DNA of 64,000 nt, from contig NZ_JAQMUB010000066.1 in the NCBI RefSeq assembly GCF_028330965.1, positions 56,140 to 120,139 on the forward strand. Direction: 5' to 3'. The notes under the pieces were generated by a model, which worked only from the letters and a program-made list of their open reading frames with translations, had not been told where the DNA came from and made no database searches. The DNA comes from Oscillatoria sp. CS-180. Lineage in GTDB: Bacteria > Cyanobacteriota > Cyanobacteriia > Phormidesmidales > Phormidesmidaceae. Each line of letters begins with the position of its first letter. Position 1 is the first letter of the stretch. The translations under genes were made by a program, and so were the position numbers. Shown here piece after piece: positions 36,390 to 47,300 of the stretch.

Positions 36390-36438
36390 TATCGGCGAAT
36401 CGAGTGGAAATGGGTTATCAGATGCGGAGACCGGAGTG

Positions 36439-39400
36439 ATGGTAGATAGCGCTCATCTTAAACAGCAAGCGATCGCTCAAAAACTGGCCGACCTGCCGGT
36501 TCAAAAGCGGAGTGTCTTCCTCAAGCGGCTACAGCAGGCAGGCATAGACCTCGCTACGCTACCGATTCTGCCGGTTGATCGACAGAAGACTGCGCTGCCG
36601 CTGTCTTTCTCTCAGCAGCGTCTGTGGTTTTTAGATCAGCTATCGACAGGAACAACCTATAACGAATCGCTTGCCCTGACGATTGGTGGCGATCTGCAAA
36701 TCTCCCTGCTCCATCGGAGCTTGATGGCGGTGGCACAGCGGCACGAAATCCTGCGAACTAATTTCAAGTCGGTCAAGGGTTCACCCATGCAGGTGATCGC
36801 TCCCCATGCGATCGTTCCTCTATCCGTGATTGATTTGCAGGGATTGGCCGACCCTGTGAAGTCTAGCCAAATGCAGCGATTAGTCGCTGCGGAGGTTGAT
36901 CGCCCCTTTGACCTTTCGTGCGATCCGCTGCTGCGAGTCCTGCTCATCAAGCTAGAGGCAGAGCTGCACGTGTTGGTTTTAGCAACGCACCATATCGTTT
37001 CTGATGGGTGGTCAACGGGGATACTGGTGCGAGAAGTGAAGTACTTCTATGGAGCCCTGTTGAGTGGGCGATCGTCGCCATTGCCCGAATTAAAGATTCA
37101 ATATGCCGATTTTGCCTACTGGCAACAACAGTGGCTGCAGGAGGAACGTCTTAAATCCCATCTGCACTACTGGCAGCAGCAACTTGCGGGTGCTCCCCCT
37201 CTATTGACCCTGCCCACGGATCATCCCCGACCTGCTGTACAAAAGTTGCGCGGTGCCTGGCACGCTTTTGCGCTGCCTAAAGAATTGACAGATAGGTTAA
37301 AAGTGCTGGGGCAGCGTTCAGAAGCCACGCTATTTATGACGCTGTTGGCCGCATTTGCGGTCCTCCTTTCTCGCTACAGCAGGCAAACCGACTTGGTGAT
37401 TGGGGCTCCGATCGCGAATCGCAATCGTCCTGAGCTTGAGTCACTGATCGGCGTATTCGTTAACACCCTGGCCCTCCGGATTGATTTACAAGGGAATCCC
37501 GAATTTCAAACTCTCTTAAGTCGTGTTCGAGAGGTCGCGTTAGCAGCCTATGCGCATCAGGATGTTCCCTTTGAGCAAGTGGTAGAAGCCTTGCGACCTG
37601 AGCGCTCTCTAGATCACGCACCGCTCTTCCAAGTGGCGCTGACATTGCAAAATACGCCTATGGGTCAGCTAGAGTCACCAGGGCTATCCTTCGCACCGCT
37701 AGAAACGCCTAACATCCATACTCGGTTTGACCTAGTGCTCTTGATGCACGAAACCGAGACGGCCCTGAGCGGGGTATGGGAATACGACCGAGATCTGTTC
37801 GAAGCCAGCACGATTCAACGAATGGCAGATCATTTCCAATCGCTGCTAGAGGCGATCGTCGCTCAGCCTACCCAATTGATTTCAGACCTGCCGTTCTTGA
37901 GCACCTCTGAACGCCAGCAGCTGTTGGTGGCGTGGAACGATACGACGGTGAAAACTCCCTCACCGCAATACCTCCACCAGCGATTGGAAGCGCAGGCTGA
38001 GCGTACTCCCGATGCTGTCGCTCTCGTGTTTGAAAACCAGCAATTGACGTATCAAGCCCTGAACGAAGCGGCGAATCAACTCGCCCATTGCCTGCAAAGG
38101 CGGGGCGTTGGGCCAGAGGTGCTGGTGGGTCTTTGTGTAGAGCGATCGCTCGCCATGGTCGTAGGCCTGCTGGGGATCTTAAAAGCCGGTGGAGCGTATG
38201 TTCCGCTCGATCCCGATTATCCCAGCGATCGCCTGGCCTTTATTCTGGCGGATACGCAACTGTCTATTGTGGTGACTCACCAATCCACCGCCCCAAAACT
38301 GCCCCCCAGTGCAGCTCAGTTCGTTTGCCTTGACGACGATTGGGCCACCATCAGCCGTTATCGCCGCAGTAATCCGAACCTCCCAATTAGGGCCAGTCAC
38401 CTCGCCTATGTGATCTATACATCGGGGTCTACTGGCACACCCAAGGGGGTTCTACTGACCCATCAAGGATTGTCCAATCTAGCGATCGCTCAACAGCACT
38501 CGTTTGACCTCACCCCCCAAAGTTGCATCCTACAGTTCGCTTCTCTGAACTTTGACGCATCAATTTGGGAAATTGCCATGGCCCTGTGCTCGGGGGCAAA
38601 ACTCTGTATCGGGACTGCTGATAGCCTACTGCCGGGAGCGACACTGCGGCGGCAACTCCAGCAACACTCCATTACCCACGTCACCTTGCCTCCGTCAGCT
38701 TTGGCGGTGATGCCGACAGAGCCCCTGCCCACGCTAAAAACCCTCATCGTGGCCGGTGAAGCCTGTTCCTCTAAACTGGCCACCCAATGGTCCTCAAATA
38801 GACACTTTTTTAATGCCTATGGCCCAACTGAATCAACCGTCTGCGCCACCGTAGCGGAGGTGATCGATGGCGAACGGCCTTTAACCATTGGGCAAGCGAT
38901 CGCCAATACTCAAATTTACATCCTTGATAGCTATCTAAATCCCGTGCCTGTAGGAGTTCCCGGTGAACTCTACATTGGCGGAGAGGGGCTTGCCCGGGGG
39001 TATCTCAACCGTCCAGCGCTGACCGCCGACAGGTTCATTCCCAACCCCTTCAGTGTGGAGCTAGGTCATCGACTTTACAGAACAGGCGATCTTGCTTGCT
39101 ATCAGCCTGAAGGCAACATCAAGTTTCTCGGGCGCGTGGATGACCAAGCTAAGATTCGCGGATTCCGCATTGAACCTGGGGAAATTGAGGCTTGGCTGCA
39201 TCGCGATCCTCAAGTCCAGGAGAGCGTAGTGGTCTGTTCCAAAGATCTGGCAGGTCATCAGCGATTAGTGGCGTATGTCGCCAGCGCATCTTCCCCACCG
39301 CCAACGCCTGCGACTCTACGCCGTTTTCTCAAACAGCACTTGCCCGACTATATGGTGCCTTCAGCGTTTGTGACCTTAGCGGCACTGCCCAAAATGCCTA

Positions 39401-42400
39401 ACGGTAAGGTCGATCGCGCTGCGCTGCCGGTTCCTGAGACCGAAACCCTAATGCGTAGCGCCAAGTATGAGGCTCCCCGCAGTGATGTCGAGCAGACTTT
39501 GGCGAACATCTGGAGCCAGGTATTAGGCATTGCAGAGATTAGTATTCACGACAATTTCTTTGAACTGGGAGGCCATTCGCTCCTCGCGACTCAGGTCATT
39601 TCCCAGATACTGTCCACGCTCGCCGTAGACGTTCCCCTACGACACCTGTTTGAGTCGCCTACGATCGCCGAATTAAGTGATCTGATGGCAACTCTACAGC
39701 CGCAGGCGATCGCGCAGGTAGCACCGATTTTACCCATTTCTAGAGAGCAGAGGTTGGGTTTGTCCTTCGCTCAAGAGCGGCTCTGGCTCATCGATCAGCT
39801 AGAAGGTGCCAGTCCAGCCTATAACATTTCTACTGGCATCCGATTGGCCGGAACGCTGTCTGTAGTAGCGCTTGAGCAGGCGGTGACTGCCCTAGTTCAA
39901 CGTCATGAGGTTCTACGGACTCACTTTCAGGTGGTAGAGGGTGTGCCCGTTCAGGTGATTGTTCCGAACCTACCCAAAGTGCTGTCTCAGGTGGACTTGC
40001 AGCTTCTGCCGCCAGCAGCGCAATCGAGCGCAGTCGAAAAACTCTTAGCTGAAGACGCCCAGCGTCCCTTCGCTCTCAGCCAAGGCCCTCTGTTTCGCCT
40101 CACGTTGCTGCGGCTCACCCATACGGAGCACGTCTTGCTGATGACGTTGCATCACATTATTGCCGATGCATGGTCAATGGGGATCTTGATGCATGAGGTC
40201 TCGACCCTGTTCCATCAGTGTTGTCAGGGCGAGTCGCCGATGCTCCCCCCGCTGCCGTTCCAGTACGCCGATTTTGCCCACTGGCAACGAAAGTGGCTCA
40301 GCGGTGAACGGCTAGAGCAACAGCTTGCCTATTGGCGTCAACAGCTGGCGGCGGCCCCTCCTTTGCTGGAGTTGCCTACGGATTCCCCCCGACCCGTCAG
40401 TCAAACCTTCAGTGGCCGCACTCATCAAATGTGTCTCCCGCTTGATCTGACGGAGGCCATTGAGGCGATCGCACAACAAACCGGCACGACCCTATTTATG
40501 GCTCTGCTAGCAGCCTACGCTGTGCTGCTGTCGCGCTATAGTCGGCAGTCTGATCTCGTCATCGGCACCCCCATTGCCAATCGCAATCGCAAGGATCTCG
40601 AATCACTCATTGGCTTCTTTGTGAATACCCTGGCTCTACGTGTGGACACCAGCGGTAATCCTAGTTTCACCACATTGCTGCAGCGCGTTCAAACCGTTGC
40701 CCTGGAGGCGTATGCCCATCAAGACTTACCCTTCGAAAAACTGGTGGATGCTTTGCAGCCCGAGCGTTCCTTAAGTCATAGTCCACTGTTTCAAGTCATG
40801 CTGGTGTTGCAAAACACGCCTCCTGCGGCCCTTGAGCTACCGGGCTTGCAGCTCAACTATTTAGCCGCTCCTTCCAACACGACCAAGTTTGACATCACGC
40901 TGACTTGCTACCGTAGCGACGTGGGTCTAGTGACGAGTTGGGAATACAACTGCGATTTATTCACGGGCGACACTATTGATCGCATGGCTCGTCAGTTTGC
41001 CACTCTGCTGCAAAATGGGGTGGCTTTTCCTGAGCAACCGGTTAACGAGTTGCCACTGTTGGGTGCTGAGGAGCAACATCAGCTTTTAGAAGAGTGGTCT
41101 GGTCTTGCAGCGCATGAGGACCTAGAGACCTTAACGTCACTGTTTGCTGCCCAGGCTGATCGAACACCGGATGCGATCGCCCTTGAGTTCGAGGCCCAGC
41201 AGCTGAGCTATCAAGAACTCAACCGACGGTCAAATCAGTTGGCTCACTGGCTCCAGCAACACCATCGAGTGAAATCTGAGGTCAGGGTCGGGCTATATCT
41301 AGAGCGCTCTCCAGAAGTCATCATCGCGATGCTGGCAATTCTCAAAGCTGGCGGAGTCTACGTTCCACTTGATCCTGACTATCCCCCTGAACGGCTCCGG
41401 TACTTAATCCAAGATGCCAACGTCTCTTTGGTGATGACCCACACTGCGTTTAGGGAGAAACTACCTAAAGATACGGTTCACTTGTGCTTAGAGGTCGAGA
41501 CTGCAATTTCGCAAGCCCCTGAGACATCTCCCCCCTGCACCCTCACCTCAGAGCATCTGGCCTACTTGATGTACACCTCAGGCTCAACTGGACAGCCCAA
41601 GGGGGTCTGTGTTCCCCATCGAGGCGTTGTCCGGCTGGCGGTTGACCCCAACTATGTTGACCTCAATGCTCGCGATATCGTCCTACAGTTTGCCCCGATC
41701 GCTTTTGATGCCTCCACATTTGAAATCTGGGGGGCGCTGCTCAACGGCTCTCGCTTAGTCATCATGCCGCCTGGATTGCCCTCCCTGGCAGCTCTGGCTG
41801 AGGTCTTGCAGCGTCAACAGATTACTCTCCTCTGGCTCACGGCAGGACTGTTTCACTTGATGGTAGACCAGCAGTTAGAAAGCCTACAGTCGCTGCGCTA
41901 TCTGATTGCGGGTGGCGATGTTCTCTCTGTGCGTCATTTACAGCGATCGCAGCCACACCTCTCGGGTCACCTCATCAACGGCTATGGTCCGACTGAAAAC
42001 ACCACCTTCACCTGCTGCTATGACATCACAGACGCACAGACCTTACAGTCCTCGGTTCCCATTGGCACCCCCATTCGCCAAACCCAAGTCTATGTGTTGG
42101 ATACTTCTCTTCAGCCGGTCCCCATTGGCGTGCCTGGCGAACTCTATGTCGGCGGGCAGGGCTTAGCCAGGGGATATCATCAGCAACCGGCACTAACCGC
42201 AGCCGCTTTTGTCCCTCACCCGTTCACCTCACGCCCAGGTGCCCGTTTGTATCGGACGGGAGATGTCGCCCGCTATCGCTCGGATGGCTGTCTAGAGTTT
42301 TTGGGACGGCTAGACCGACAGGTGAAACTGAACGGCTTCCGTATCGAGTTGGGGGAAATTGAGGCTGCGCTTAGTCAGCATCCCCAGGTGCAGAATGCCT

Positions 42401-44373
42401 TGGTGATGCCTATTGAATCTGCCTCAGGGGCACCAGCCTTAGTGGCCTATGGCGTGGTGGATCTAGAACACCCGCCGACCGTCGCTGAGCTACGCACTTT
42501 TCTCAAAACGAAATTGCCAGAGCACATGGTGCCTGCTGCGATCGCGCTTTTAGAGACCTTTCCCCTGACCGCCAATGGCAAAGTTGACCGGCAGCAACTC
42601 CCCCGACCGGACTATCCTGAGGCATCCACCGCCGCTTTCGTCGCACCCACCTCTCCCATTGAGCGCAGTCTTCAGGAGATTTGGCAGCAGGTGTTGGGGC
42701 GAGAGCGCATCAGCGTTTACGACAATTTCTTTGAACTTGGCGGAGATTCAATCCTGACCTTGCAAATGGTAGCCCGGGCCCGGCAAATGGGGTTGAGCGT
42801 GACCCCCAAACACGTCTTTCAGTACCAAACGATCGCTGAGCTATCCACAGTCGTGGGCATCGTCTCAGCCTCCATCGCTGAACAAGGGCCAGTGACTGGA
42901 CCGCTGCCCCTGACTCCAATTCAAGATTGGTTTTTCAAGCTAGATCTGCCTGAACCTCAATACTTCAATCAGGCGTTGCTGCTGCAACTCCCGCCTGATA
43001 TTCAGCCCCATTGGCTAGAGGAAGCCTTGCTACGGCTGCTGAAACATCACGATGCGCTGCGGCTACGCTTTACGCAGGCTGCTGAGGGCTGGCAAGCCGC
43101 CATTGCCCCCCCTGAAAATGAGACGGTACTGACGGTTTTAGATTTAGGGCATCTGCCCCCGTCCCAGCAGTCAGGCGCAATTACTGCGGCGGCTCATCGC
43201 TTTCAGAAAAGCCTCGACATTGGGCAAGGGCCGTTGATTCGGCTAGCGCTGATCCGCCTTAGGGCTGGACAACCCGCACGATTGCTGGCCGTAAGCCATC
43301 ACTTGGTTATCGATGGGGTTTCCTGGCGCATTTTGATAGAAGATTTAGCCTTTGCCTATACGCAACTCGAACAAGCGCAACCGCTTCACCTACCTCCCAA
43401 GACAACCTCGTTACAGCAATGGGCAACCTATTTGCAAACCTATGCCCATTCCGAAGCGGTGCTTCAGGAAATACCCTATTGGCAACAGCAGCATCCGTCT
43501 AAAGCACTGCCGGTTGACCTGCCGGAAACGCCAGACATCAATACGGAACAATTTTCCGCTCAGGTGTCAGTACAACTCAGCGAACCCCTGACTCAGGCGT
43601 TGCTTCAGCACGTTCCTGCCGCTTACCACACTCAAATCAACGACGTGTTGCTAACGGCTTTGACGCAAAGTTTAGCGGCATGGACTCAGACCCGTTCTGC
43701 ACTGATTGCGCTGGAAAGTCATGGCCGCGAAGACTTAACTGACGGAATCGATTTGTCTCGCACTGTCGGCTGGTTTACCAGTCTGTTTCCGATTTGCTTG
43801 AGCCTGGAAGACACGGATGACCTGGGTGCGGCCCTGCGGTCCATCAAAGAGCAGTTGAGGCAGATTCCGCACCGAGGAATGGGTTATGGGCTTTTAAGAC
43901 AGCATCATCCTGACCGATTGCCCTCCATTTCTCCTCAAATTAACTTTAACTATCTAGGACAGCTAGAGCAAGTGTCGGCCCCCGACGATTGGGGCTTAGC
44001 CACAGAATCGAGTGGACCTAGTCAGAGTCCTTTAGGTCAACGTCCTTATCTGCTGTCAGTAAGCGGCTACATTGTGGCCCATCAGTTGCAGTTGAACTGG
44101 AACTACAGTCGAGCGATTCACGAACAAACGACGATTCAACAGTTAGCCGATCGCTATCTACACGCGCTAGAAAATTTAATTCACCACTGTTTGTCTGCTG
44201 AAGCTGGAGGATACACGCCTTCTGACTTTCCGCTAGCCGGTCTCAACGAACAATCCTTGCAGCAGCTATCTAGTCTGATGGCGGAAGCTGACTCGCCCGC
44301 TCCCACACCCGACCCCACAGCGACTAGCTCTTTTTCGGAATGGCCTGTTTCCCTCAGTAACGATGCCGAGTAA
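36439..44373 (+). CDS. NRPS dimodule: C-A(Phe)-PCP-C-A(Val)-PCP-E
   Basis: About 2644 residues. Module 1: C (HHIVSDGWS about 184), A (YTSGSTGTPKG about 660) with D-A-W-T-I-A-A-V-C-K = Phe, PCP (DNFFELGGHSLLATQ about 1037). Module 2: C for L-donors (HHIIADAWS about 1238), A (YTSGSTGQPKG about 1711) with D-A-F-W-I-G-G-T-F-K = Val, PCP with GGDS (about 2094), E (HHLVIDG about 2288, SRTVGWFTSLFPI, FNYLGQLE). So Phe then D-Val. The frame is open further upstream into the PKS gene, but the sequence becomes NRPS-like (LKQQAIAQKLADLPVQKRS) only from ATG 36439; GTG at 36379 or 36370, just after AGGAGG (36361-36366) within the PKS end, are alternative coupled starts. Module 1 closely resembles the Phe module at 28195, suggesting module duplication. 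The next gene starts 11 nt downstream. Confidence 0.9.
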   Translation: MVDSAHLKQQAIAQKLADLPVQKRSVFLKRLQQAGIDLATLPILPVDRQKTALPLSFSQQRLWFLDQLSTGTTYNESLALTIGGDLQISLLHRSLMAVAQRHEILRTNFKSVKGSPMQVIAPHAIVPLSVIDLQGLADPVKSSQMQRLVAAEVDRPFDLSCDPLLRVLLIKLEAELHVLVLATHHIVSDGWSTGILVREVKYFYGALLSGRSSPLPELKIQYADFAYWQQQWLQEERLKSHLHYWQQQLAGAPPLLTLPTDHPRPAVQKLRGAWHAFALPKELTDRLKVLGQRSEATLFMTLLAAFAVLLSRYSRQTDLVIGAPIANRNRPELESLIGVFVNTLALRIDLQGNPEFQTLLSRVREVALAAYAHQDVPFEQVVEALRPERSLDHAPLFQVALTLQNTPMGQLESPGLSFAPLETPNIHTRFDLVLLMHETETALSGVWEYDRDLFEASTIQRMADHFQSLLEAIVAQPTQLISDLPFLSTSERQQLLVAWNDTTVKTPSPQYLHQRLEAQAERTPDAVALVFENQQLTYQALNEAANQLAHCLQRRGVGPEVLVGLCVERSLAMVVGLLGILKAGGAYVPLDPDYPSDRLAFILADTQLSIVVTHQSTAPKLPPSAAQFVCLDDDWATISRYRRSNPNLPIRASHLAYVIYTSGSTGTPKGVLLTHQGLSNLAIAQQHSFDLTPQSCILQFASLNFDASIWEIAMALCSGAKLCIGTADSLLPGATLRRQLQQHSITHVTLPPSALAVMPTEPLPTLKTLIVAGEACSSKLATQWSSNRHFFNAYGPTESTVCATVAEVIDGERPLTIGQAIANTQIYILDSYLNPVPVGVPGELYIGGEGLARGYLNRPALTADRFIPNPFSVELGHRLYRTGDLACYQPEGNIKFLGRVDDQAKIRGFRIEPGEIEAWLHRDPQVQESVVVCSKDLAGHQRLVAYVASASSPPPTPATLRRFLKQHLPDYMVPSAFVTLAALPKMPNGKVDRAALPVPETETLMRSAKYEAPRSDVEQTLANIWSQVLGIAEISIHDNFFELGGHSLLATQVISQILSTLAVDVPLRHLFESPTIAELSDLMATLQPQAIAQVAPILPISREQRLGLSFAQERLWLIDQLEGASPAYNISTGIRLAGTLSVVALEQAVTALVQRHEVLRTHFQVVEGVPVQVIVPNLPKVLSQVDLQLLPPAAQSSAVEKLLAEDAQRPFALSQGPLFRLTLLRLTHTEHVLLMTLHHIIADAWSMGILMHEVSTLFHQCCQGESPMLPPLPFQYADFAHWQRKWLSGERLEQQLAYWRQQLAAAPPLLELPTDSPRPVSQTFSGRTHQMCLPLDLTEAIEAIAQQTGTTLFMALLAAYAVLLSRYSRQSDLVIGTPIANRNRKDLESLIGFFVNTLALRVDTSGNPSFTTLLQRVQTVALEAYAHQDLPFEKLVDALQPERSLSHSPLFQVMLVLQNTPPAALELPGLQLNYLAAPSNTTKFDITLTCYRSDVGLVTSWEYNCDLFTGDTIDRMARQFATLLQNGVAFPEQPVNELPLLGAEEQHQLLEEWSGLAAHEDLETLTSLFAAQADRTPDAIALEFEAQQLSYQELNRRSNQLAHWLQQHHRVKSEVRVGLYLERSPEVIIAMLAILKAGGVYVPLDPDYPPERLRYLIQDANVSLVMTHTAFREKLPKDTVHLCLEVETAISQAPETSPPCTLTSEHLAYLMYTSGSTGQPKGVCVPHRGVVRLAVDPNYVDLNARDIVLQFAPIAFDASTFEIWGALLNGSRLVIMPPGLPSLAALAEVLQRQQITLLWLTAGLFHLMVDQQLESLQSLRYLIAGGDVLSVRHLQRSQPHLSGHLINGYGPTENTTFTCCYDITDAQTLQSSVPIGTPIRQTQVYVLDTSLQPVPIGVPGELYVGGQGLARGYHQQPALTAAAFVPHPFTSRPGARLYRTGDVARYRSDGCLEFLGRLDRQVKLNGFRIELGEIEAALSQHPQVQNALVMPIESASGAPALVAYGVVDLEHPPTVAELRTFLKTKLPEHMVPAAIALLETFPLTANGKVDRQQLPRPDYPEASTAAFVAPTSPIERSLQEIWQQVLGRERISVYDNFFELGGDSILTLQMVARARQMGLSVTPKHVFQYQTIAELSTVVGIVSASIAEQGPVTGPLPLTPIQDWFFKLDLPEPQYFNQALLLQLPPDIQPHWLEEALLRLLKHHDALRLRFTQAAEGWQAAIAPPENETVLTVLDLGHLPPSQQSGAITAAAHRFQKSLDIGQGPLIRLALIRLRAGQPARLLAVSHHLVIDGVSWRILIEDLAFAYTQLEQAQPLHLPPKTTSLQQWATYLQTYAHSEAVLQEIPYWQQQHPSKALPVDLPETPDINTEQFSAQVSVQLSEPLTQALLQHVPAAYHTQINDVLLTALTQSLAAWTQTRSALIALESHGREDLTDGIDLSRTVGWFTSLFPICLSLEDTDDLGAALRSIKEQLRQIPHRGMGYGLLRQHHPDRLPSISPQINFNYLGQLEQVSAPDDWGLATESSGPSQSPLGQRPYLLSVSGYIVAHQLQLNWNYSRAIHEQTTIQQLADRYLHALENLIHHCLSAEAGGYTPSDFPLAGLNEQSLQQLSSLMAEADSPAPTPDPTATSSFSEWPVSLSNDAE

Positions 44374-44384
44374 ATAACACCCCC

Positions 44385-47300
44385 ATGAAAAACGTCGAAG
44401 ACATCTATCCGCTATCGCCAATGCAGCAGGGCATGCTCTTTCATACCCTGTACGCCCCTAAGGCTGGGATATATTTTGAGCAATTCACCTGTACGCTACG
44501 GGGCAGTCTTGATGTTGAGAATTTTCAACGGGCTTGGCAGCAGCTAGCGGTGCGTCATTCGGTACTACGCACCCATTTTCTTTGGCAAGGATTGGACGAG
44601 CCGTTGCAGATCGTGCGGCAGGAGATTTCTCTACCCTGGCAAGTCTTGGACTGGCGATCGCACTCAGCATCTGAGCAAGCTTTGCAGTTAGAAGCCTTGT
44701 TGCAGAGCGATCGCAGTCAGGGCTTTGTCCTGCAGCAGGCCCCCCTCATGCGGTTTTTCCTCATTCAGCTGCACGATCAGCTATTTCAGTTTGTTTGGAG
44801 TTTTCATCATCTCTTGTTTGACGGCTGGTGCTTAGCAAGATTGCTCAACGACGTGACGGTGATCTACCTGGCGCATCAGCAACAGCAAACCCTTGCTTTA
44901 CCGCATCCTCGACCTTATCGAGACTACATTGCTTGGTTGCAGCAGCAGGATCACTCTCAGGCAGAAGCCTTTTGGAAACAGGCACTCGCTGATTTTGTGG
45001 CACCGACCCCAATGGGAGCAAAGTCTCGACATCGGCAAGGAGGAACGCCCACATTTGCTGAAGCCCAGGTTGTCTTATCTGCCGAAATTACTCAAGCGCT
45101 CACAAGCCTAGTTCAGCAACAGCATTTGACCTTAAGCACTTTGCTCCAAGGGGTGTGGGCTTGGCTTTTGAGCACTTACAGCGGTGAAAAAGACGTTCTT
45201 TTTGGGGTGACAGTCAATGGACGTCCTCATGCATTAATAGGGGTGGAATCCATGATAGGGCTGTTTATCAACACATTACCTGTACGAGTGCGGGTGGATG
45301 AACAAGATGCCTTAATTCCCTGGCTACAGCAACTGCACGCCAATCAAATTGAGCGCGAACAGTATGCTTACAGCCCCTTAGTTGACATTCATCGATGGAG
45401 CGATGTCCCAGGCACGCTCCCCCTATTTGAAAGCATTCTGGTGTTTGAGAACTATCCACTCGCGTCAGCTTTAGCAGAAGAGAATAGCCCGCAGCCGGAG
45501 GCATTGGAGATTGGTGATGTTCGTTGTTTGGAGCGGGACAATTTGCCGCTCTCCTTAGTGGTCGCGCCTGGCGAGTCGCTGTCTATCCGACTGCAATATG
45601 ACACTGAGCGATTTGAAACGGATGAGATCGCCCGTTTACTGGGGCAGCTTCAAACGTTATTAGAGGGAATTGCTGACGACCCCTATCGTTCTCTGGCGGA
45701 TATCTCGCTGCTGACACCCCCTGAGTATGACCAGCTGATGCAGTGGAGCAGAGCGGCATCGCCTCAATTGAGCGATCGCACACTCCCTGAACACTTTGTC
45801 GCTCAGGTCGCTCAGACCCCAGACGCGATCGCCCTTGAGTTTGCCTCACAGCAGTTGACCTATCGAGAACTCAATCGCCGCAGCAATCAACTGGCTCACT
45901 GGCTCCAGCAAACCCATTCAGTCGGTTGCGAAGTCCGCGTTGGGCTGTGTCTTGAACGCTCACCGGAGATGGTTATCGCGGTTCTGGCGATTCTCAAAGC
46001 GGGAGGAGCCTATGTCCCTCTCGATCCCAATTATCCAACTGAGCGCCTGCGGGTCTTAGTTGAGGATGCCGACGTTGCTCTGGTGCTAACCCACTCGTCT
46101 GTCAAGTCGCAGCTGCTGGAGAGCTTTTCCTTCGTTTGCCTAGAGGCAGAGGCTGCCGCGATCGCCTGTGCGCCCAAAACAGAACCGACTAACGCACTAA
46201 TGCCCGAACACTTAGCCTATTTGATGTACACGTCGGGTTCGACAGGGCGTCCCAAGGGGGTGAGTGTTGCCCATAGGGCTATCGTCCGGCTGGTTACAAC
46301 TCCCAACTATGTAGAACTCAACGCTAGAGATATCGTTCTGCAGGCCGCTCCCTTGGCGTTTGATGCCTCCACCTTTGAGATCTGGGGATCCCTCTTGAAC
46401 GGGGCCAGGTTAGTGATGATGCCGCCCGGTCTACCAGCCCTGACCACGCTGGCATCGATCTTACAGACTCAACAAATCACGATCCTGTGGCTGACTGCGG
46501 GGCTGTTTCACCTCATGGTAGAGCAGCAGTTGACGGCCTTATCGCCATTACGATACTTGCTCGCGGGGGGCGATGTACTCTCAACAACGCATCTACAACA
46601 GGCCCAGCAGCAGCTCTCTGGGACCAAAATTATCAATGGATATGGTCCCACCGAAAACACCACGTTTAGCTGTTGCTATGAGCTGACGGACCCGATCAAC
46701 CCGTCTGCTCCAGTCCCCATTGGCACTCCTATCAATCAAACGCAAGCCTACGTCCTCAACGCTCAGCTTCAACCTGTTCCCATTGGCGTACCCGGAGAAC
46801 TCTATGTCGGCGGCCACGGGTTAGCGCGGGGATATCATCGCCAGCCAGCACTGACGGCCACGGCCTTCGTTCCCCATCCTTTTAGTCCATGCCCCGGAGC
46901 GCGTCTTTATCGAACAGGAGATCTCGTCCGGTATCGCTCCGATGGGTGTCTGGAGTTTCTGGGACGTATTGACCAGCAGGTCAAAATTCGTGGATTCCGC
47001 ATCGAACCCAGTGAGATTAAGGCGGCGCTGATCCGGCACCCTCAAATTCAAAATGCCTTTGTGCAACCCTTCGAAGCTTCTCCTGGCCATCAGGCCCTTG
47101 CAGCCTATGGCGTCGCTGTGGACACGGCACCCGCGATCGCAGACGTGCAGACATTTCTTAAGGCAACGCTGCCAGACTACATGATTCCGACTGTCGTCAT
47201 TTTCTTGGAGCAATTACCCTTAACTCCGAATGGCAAGGTTGATCGGCGTCAGCTACCAAGACTTGAACCGATGTCATGCTCGGATGAGACGGCCTTTGTT

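Noticed and set aside
36202..36438. N-terminal extension of the Phe/D-Val NRPS overlapping the first PKS
   Set aside because: The extension is the antiphase reading of the PKS ACP region and has no NRPS-like sequence before residue 80 of the open frame.
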